Shown one piece after another: positions 60,065-64,000 of a stretch of 64,000 nucleotides of DNA. Position numbers and translations under genes: made by a program. Where the stretch lies: the NCBI GenBank assembly GCA_045650025.1, contig JAZRQR010000130.1:1-64000 (forward strand), given 5' to 3'. Origin of the DNA: SVQP01 sp045650025. Lineage in GTDB: Bacteria > Bacillota > Clostridia > Oscillospirales > CAG-272. Under the pieces are notes generated by a model that was not told the DNA's origin, did no database searches, and saw only the letters and a list, made by a program, of their open reading frames with translations. How positions within the stretch are numbered: the stretch's first letter is position 1; each line of letters opens with the position of its first letter.

Positions 60065-60481
60065 TTAAATCTTTTTGATCAACTGCTTGATAAACTCCAA
60101 AACCTCGCCGTCGGGTCCCTTGACAAATGCGATCTGAATGGTGATCTTGCGCGGATGCGAATCAAGATCCATCACCGTCACGGGCATCTGCAGTGTAGCG
60201 CCTGCCGCCAGCGCGGTATTGAGCGCCGCCTCCACGTTTTCCACGTGCAGCGCCAGATGCTGGAATCTGCCCTCTGCGGGCACGTCCATGCCCGGCTTTG
60301 CAAACAGCTCCAGCAGCGAGCCGTCACCCGTGTCCAGCAGCGCAATGCGGTTGTCGCCCTCGCCCCACGCGGTGTACACACTCATGCCAAGCTTCTGATA
60401 AAACGCCAGGGACTTGTCAAAATCCGACGCGTATACGGACAAATGGTGGAATCCCATGCCCTTGATAATTTCGTTTGCCAT
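60065..60481 (-). CDS. VOC (glyoxalase/epimerase-like) family protein
   Basis: 138 residues in two beta-alpha-beta-beta-beta halves. GFHHLSVYASDFDKSLAFYQ supplies the first metal-ligand His. The other candidate positions are ALLDTGDGSLLELF (Glu), FQHLALHVENVEAAL (His) and VKGPDGEVLEFIKQ (Glu). Such proteins are lyases, epimerases or dioxygenases. It lies 21 bases before the glycyl-radical enzyme and may process the same or a following metabolite. Confidence 0.88.
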   Translation of the reverse strand: MANEIIKGMGFHHLSVYASDFDKSLAFYQKLGMSVYTAWGEGDNRIALLDTGDGSLLELFAKPGMDVPAEGRFQHLALHVENVEAALNTALAAGATLQMPVTVMDLDSHPRKITIQIAFVKGPDGEVLEFIKQLIKKI

Positions 60482-60492
60482 ATTCCCTCTCC

Positions 60493-61638
60493 TTATTCTT
60501 CAAAGGATGCGTAAACGTCCTGCTCGTAAAGGAAGGACGTCAGCGCGCCCGAGCCACCGTCATATCCCGAATTCTTCATGTAAATTGCGGTGATCTTGTT
60601 TTCGGGATCGCTCCAATAATGCGTGCCGTACGCGCCGCTCCAGCCAAAGCAGCCGATCGGCATCTGATACTCAGCGGTAATAACGCGCACGCCAAGACCC
60701 CACTGCTGGGGAGGACCCATGATGGCATCGGTGACCTGCACGCTGCCCATCTTCTTGACCGATTCGGGCGAGAGGATGCGCACGCCATTGTACGTGCCGC
60801 CGTGGGTCAGCATTTCGCCAAACTTGACGTAATCGTCCAGCGTTGCCGCCAGACCCGCGCCGCCGCAATACTGGGTGACGGGCACGTTTTCAAAAATCGT
60901 TTCCACCGACTTGGGGACGGCATAGCCGCCCTGCTCCTCGGTGTAGGTATGCATGGCGATCATGCGCTCCTTTTGCTCCTCGTTCATGGCAAAGGTGGTG
61001 TCCTGCATGCCCAGAGGATCCAGCAGGTACTTCTTCAAAAACGCATTGTAATCCATGCCCGACACGATCTCAATGATGCGTGCCACCGCTACAAATGCCA
61101 CAATGGGGCTATACCATTGCGCGGTATAAGGTTCAAATGCGATCATCTTATCGGCAAACCAATCCATCACGCCCTCGGGAGTCTGTGCCTTGTCTGCGGG
61201 CATCTGTGCCCAGGCAAGATCACCGATCTCCAAGGTGCCGATACCGCTGGTATGCGAGAGCAGATGCTTGATGGTAATGGGAGTCTGCGCGTCCTTATCG
61301 TACACCGCCTGACCGTTCTCCACGTGACCGATCTTCATGTGCGCGTAAGCGGGAATGTACTTCGCCAGCTCATCGTCGATCGAAAGCAGACCCTGCTCCT
61401 CGGCGATCAGCGCGGCTACTGCCGTAATGGGCTTGGTCATGGAAGCTAAGCGGAACATAGCATCCTTTCGCAAGGGCTCCTTGGTGGTGGCGTTCTGATA
61501 GCCGTAGGTCTTGTGCAAGAGGATCTTGCCATCCTGCACCACGCAAAGTGCCGCGCCGCCTACCTTGCCGCTTGCAATATCAGCATTCACGCGCGCATCG
61601 ACCAGCGCGTTCAATTTTTCTGCATTGAGTTTTCTCAT
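60493..61638 (-). CDS. Beta-lactamase-fold serine hydrolase (2)
   Basis: 381 residues, no signal peptide. SxxK is S66-M-T-K69 (RLASMTKP), then LLSHTSGIG, the tyrosine segment AQWYSPIVAFVAV and a late FGWSGAYGTHYW. It is in the EstB/class C beta-lactamase-related family. First gene of the leftward run ending in fbp, 11 bases before the VOC gene. Its activity is unknown; an esterase removing an acyl group from the pathway substrate is conceivable. RBS AAGGAAA. Confidence 0.88.
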   Translation of the reverse strand: MRKLNAEKLNALVDARVNADIASGKVGGAALCVVQDGKILLHKTYGYQNATTKEPLRKDAMFRLASMTKPITAVAALIAEEQGLLSIDDELAKYIPAYAHMKIGHVENGQAVYDKDAQTPITIKHLLSHTSGIGTLEIGDLAWAQMPADKAQTPEGVMDWFADKMIAFEPYTAQWYSPIVAFVAVARIIEIVSGMDYNAFLKKYLLDPLGMQDTTFAMNEEQKERMIAMHTYTEEQGGYAVPKSVETIFENVPVTQYCGGAGLAATLDDYVKFGEMLTHGGTYNGVRILSPESVKKMGSVQVTDAIMGPPQQWGLGVRVITAEYQMPIGCFGWSGAYGTHYWSDPENKITAIYMKNSGYDGGSGALTSFLYEQDVYASFEE

Positions 61639-61660
61639 AATGTTTCCTTTCTGTAGACAA

Positions 61661-61694
61661 GCAAGGGCTGTCGCACGGGTGCGACAGCCCTTGC
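61661..61694. terminator. Perfect 15-bp hairpin between SBP and serine hydrolase genes
   Basis: gcaagggctgtcgca / tgcgacagcccttgc around cggg. No T tract follows on the minus strand, so it may be a partial terminator or an RNA processing/stability hairpin that lowers expression of downstream genes. Confidence 0.5.
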
Positions 61695-61720
61695 GGAACT
61701 GTTTATTTGGAATTTGTAAC

Positions 61721-63154
61721 TTATTCGTCCTTCTCGAACTTGGAGATCAGCTTACTCAGCGTCTTTTTTGCGGAATTTTCCTTCTTCTGATACTGAGACG
61801 AGAAGTTGGTCTTGTTGTCATTTACGCAGGTTTTGAACAGAGGCTCCAGACCGATATTGGAGTAGTACATGCAAAGGTCATAGGTACGGGTCTTGAAGAT
61901 GATGTCCAGCATGCCCTGAGACTCCTCGTCACGTACGCTCTTACGCTGCAGAACGGTATCATAGTAAGCGGGGGTAACTCTCTGCTTGGAGATGATTGCC
62001 AGTGCCTCCAGAGTGGGGCCAAGACGCTCCAGGTTCTTTGCAGCCTTGGAGATAGAGGAGGTGGTGCAAATACCGTTGGTCCAGGTGATGTAATCTTCCT
62101 GTGCGGCATTGTACTTCGGAACGGGCAGTACGCCGAAATCCTTTTCCATTTCCTTACCCAGAGATACGATGTACATAACAACCTCGCTGTAGAACAGACC
62201 TCTGCCGCCTACGAATACGCCCTTACCAAGGTCTTCCTTGCCGGGAGGCGAGGAATAGGTGGAGTTGTTGACGTAGAAAATTGCCAGAACCTTATCAAGC
62301 AGGTCGGTTGCCTTCTGCATACCGGATGCATCCAACGCCAGGTAGGGATCGCTACCCTCTTCACATACAATGTAACGCAGACCTGCGCCGAAGAAGAAGG
62401 TGGAGCCGGTCTCCCAGGTGGATACGAAGCCGTAGGTATCATCCTCGGTCATCTTACCGTCACCGCTGGAGTCGTAGGATACGTCCTTGATCAAAGACTG
62501 GAAGTTATCCAGAGTCCATTCATTGTTGTATACCATTTCATAAGGATCGATGTCCTCATCCTTTGCCATTTCCTTGTTAAACAGCAGAACGTAGGTCGTG
62601 CCCTCATCGGAGTAGTTGATCGAGCCGTTCATGAAGTAGATCTTATCCGAGATCATGAAGTTTGCAGTGCCCTGGTCCCACCATTCCGCGGACAGATCCA
62701 TGCCCTCCAGCGTGGTAAAGCTGATCAGCGTACCCTCGGAAGCAAGGTTTGCGGTATGTACCATGTGGTTCTGCAGCAGGGTATATTCACCCGTACCGGA
62801 CTGCACGTCCTTCTTGATCGCGCCGTTCATCTCGGAGGTTACCGTGGGGATAATGTTGAGCTTGAGATTGCAGAATTCCTCAAATGCCAGATTACGCTGG
62901 TAAACGGCATCCTCCAGAACCTCGGTTCTGTTCTCGGTATACCATTCGTCATAGTGGAAATCTTCTCTTGCCAGTACGTTAAAGTCCTCTTGGTTCCAGT
63001 CAACGCTAATCTGCGCCAGCGCCTCGGCAGCCGCGTCGGTCTCAGACTCAAGCTGCTGCAGCGTTTCATCTTCTTCCTTTTCCGTGTCAGCACATGCCAC
63101 AAAAAGGGACAGAAGCATCAGCGCGGTCAGGAATAAGCACAAATACTTTTTCAT
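61721..63154 (-). CDS. Extracellular solute-binding lipoprotein (1)
   Basis: 477 residues. Lipobox LLSLFVAC, then an acidic linker, then a periplasmic-binding-protein fold of the sugar ABC type (DKIYFMNGSINYSDEGTTYVLLFNKEM, YNNEWTLDNFQSLIKD, DGKMTEDDTYGFVSTWETG, VPKYNAAQEDYITW). It captures a solute for an ABC importer; no permease genes are in the window. It is closely related to the protein cut by the window end at 63284. Promoter at 63199-63227. Confidence 0.88.
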   Translation of the reverse strand: MKKYLCLFLTALMLLSLFVACADTEKEEDETLQQLESETDAAAEALAQISVDWNQEDFNVLAREDFHYDEWYTENRTEVLEDAVYQRNLAFEEFCNLKLNIIPTVTSEMNGAIKKDVQSGTGEYTLLQNHMVHTANLASEGTLISFTTLEGMDLSAEWWDQGTANFMISDKIYFMNGSINYSDEGTTYVLLFNKEMAKDEDIDPYEMVYNNEWTLDNFQSLIKDVSYDSSGDGKMTEDDTYGFVSTWETGSTFFFGAGLRYIVCEEGSDPYLALDASGMQKATDLLDKVLAIFYVNNSTYSSPPGKEDLGKGVFVGGRGLFYSEVVMYIVSLGKEMEKDFGVLPVPKYNAAQEDYITWTNGICTTSSISKAAKNLERLGPTLEALAIISKQRVTPAYYDTVLQRKSVRDEESQGMLDIIFKTRTYDLCMYYSNIGLEPLFKTCVNDNKTNFSSQYQKKENSAKKTLSKLISKFEKDE

Positions 63155-63198
63155 GTTGTTTCTCCTTCAAATATTTACAGGCATACACCTTATTATAC

Positions 63199-63227
63199 AT
63201 TATACAATACAAGCCAAGATTTGTCAA
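63199..63227 (-). promoter_or_regulatory. Promoter of solute-binding protein gene 1
   Basis: Minus strand TTGACA (63222-63227), 17-bp spacer, TATAAT (63199-63204). Confidence 0.85.
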
Positions 63228-63242
63228 TCGGCATTTATACAA

Positions 63243-63271
63243 GAAATCCGCTGAATTTTTCAGCGGATTTC
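63243..63271 (-). terminator. Terminator of solute-binding protein gene 2
   Basis: gaaatccgctgaa / ttcagcggatttc stem directly past the stop at 63284; the T tract is weak. Confidence 0.55.
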
Positions 63272-63283
63272 ATAATTTCAAGG

Positions 63284-64000
63284 TCAGTCGTCCTCTGCAA
63301 ACTTTTTCAAAAGCGACTCCAGCTTGTATTCTGCCTTAGAGGCTTTCTTGTTATAATTGGACGCAAAGTTGGTCTTGTTATCATTGACCGATTCCTTGAA
63401 CAAGGGTTCCAAGCCAAGATCATAATAAATGCTCATGTCGTAGCAGCGAGTCTTGAAGATGATATCCAGCATGCCCTGCGATTCCTCGTCGCGTACGCTC
63501 TTGCGCTGCAGCACGGTATCGTAGAACGCCGGCGTTACTCTCTGCTGCGATAGGATCGCCATGATCTCCAACGTCTGTCCCAGCTTATCCGTATCCTGCG
63601 CGGACACGGGAATCGAGGTAGTCGAGCAAATGGCATTGGTCCAGGTGATGTATTCCTTTTGTGCACTATCGTACTTGGGAATGGGCAACACGCCGAAATC
63701 CCCCTCCATGCTCTTGCCGAGTGCCACGATATACATGACGACCTCGGTATAGAACAGTCCACGATTTTCGCGGAACGCATCCATGCCCTTTTTCTCCGCG
63801 CCCTCCTCGGTACCGGGCACATAGGTGGCGTGATTGACGTAATAGAAATCCAGCACCTTATCAAGCAGATCACTTGCCTTGTTCATGCCGCTCGTATCCA
63901 GCGCAAGGTACGGATCCTTGCCCTGCTCGCACTCCACAAATTTCAGCCCCGAACCAAAAAAGAAGGTGTTACCGGTTTCCCAGGTCACGATAAAGCCGTA
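63284..64000 (-). CDS. Extracellular solute-binding protein (2), N-terminus outside window
   Basis: 239 codons of the C-terminal half are visible, in frame to the window edge (beginning YGFIVTWETGNTFFFG). The segment RVTPAFYDTVLQRKSVRDEE and the following GMLDIIFKTRCYD are nearly identical to the neighbouring protein, so the two are recent tandem paralogs. The signal peptide and N-terminal lobe are not in the window. Each gene has its own downstream hairpin. Confidence 0.87.
   Translation of the reverse strand, partial: YGFIVTWETGNTFFFGSGLKFVECEQGKDPYLALDTSGMNKASDLLDKVLDFYYVNHATYVPGTEEGAEKKGMDAFRENRGLFYTEVVMYIVALGKSMEGDFGVLPIPKYDSAQKEYITWTNAICSTTSIPVSAQDTDKLGQTLEIMAILSQQRVTPAFYDTVLQRKSVRDEESQGMLDIIFKTRCYDMSIYYDLGLEPLFKESVNDNKTNFASNYNKKASKAEYKLESLLKKFAEDD

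Overview
The window looks like chromosomal DNA of an anaerobic, probably gut- or rumen-associated member of the Clostridia (Oscillospiraceae/Christensenellales-like, GC-rich). The evidence is an HPr kinase (hprK), T-box leaders, SpoVG, a SPOCS-LysM spore-type protein, CarD, class III FBPase, a glycyl-radical enzyme with its activase, a ferredoxin-linked 2-oxoacid oxidoreductase, DUF975 membrane proteins and many textbook TTGACA-N17-TATAAT promoters. It contains no phage, plasmid or CRISPR hallmarks. Lineage is inferred from gene content only.

Layout. 1-0.7 kb: 5' part of a collagen-like lipoprotein gene with an 18-bp repeat. 0.9-2.8 kb: ECF sigma factor with a membrane partner. 2.8-3.4 kb: intact tRNA-Ser(UGA) flanked by two broken copies. 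3.4-7 kb: murC, an EEP phosphatase and an MBL lipoprotein, transcribed leftward. 7.1-10 kb: spoVG, lipid kinase/phosphoesterase, and a trio of small unknown proteins. 10-13.2 kb: an unknown membrane-anchored protein, a PrsA-like lipoprotein, and hprK. 13.2-13.5 kb: a 37-bp tandem hairpin repeat.

13.5-27.2 kb is the most interesting part. Two homologous T-box leaders, whose specifiers I read as AUC (Ile) and CUG (Leu), control two large acyl-CoA ligases that each carry an N-terminal XRE-HTH plus cupin module. The second ligase heads a long operon: P-loop ATPase, 2[4Fe-4S] ferredoxin, 2-oxoacid oxidoreductase alpha/beta/gamma, branched-chain aminotransferase, a LeuA-like protein lacking the catalytic motifs but keeping the leucine-type regulatory domain, and a TIM-barrel/acyl-CoA ligase fusion. 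T-boxes switch genes on when a charged tRNA is scarce. I therefore infer that this is a biosynthetic route running branched short-chain acid -> acyl-CoA -> (ferredoxin-driven reductive carboxylation) 2-oxoacid -> branched-chain amino acid.

27.3-45.5 kb: CPBP protease, papain-like hydrolase, then a carbohydrate/secretion region (marR-GH38 alpha-mannosidase operon, GH99-like lipoprotein, lamin-tail EEP protein, GH28-like beta-helix plus hydrolase, Gfo/Idh-TIM barrel-cyclophilin operon, a large repeat-bearing lipoprotein, SPOCS-LysM protein). 45.5-53.3 kb: DUF975/GNAT genes, serine hydrolase, DUF559 protein, a tandem pair of ~310-bp MITE-like elements, a frameshifted DUF6062 gene, mnmM-like methyltransferase, D,D-carboxypeptidase, GH3 and CarD. 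53.5-64 kb: cation/proton antiporter, then a leftward cluster of serine hydrolase, VOC protein, an uncharacterised glycyl-radical enzyme, its activase and fbp, preceded by two paralogous solute-binding lipoproteins, the second cut by the window end.

Nearly all promoters and terminators listed were read by eye. Protein family names rest on motifs I recognise, not on database searches.
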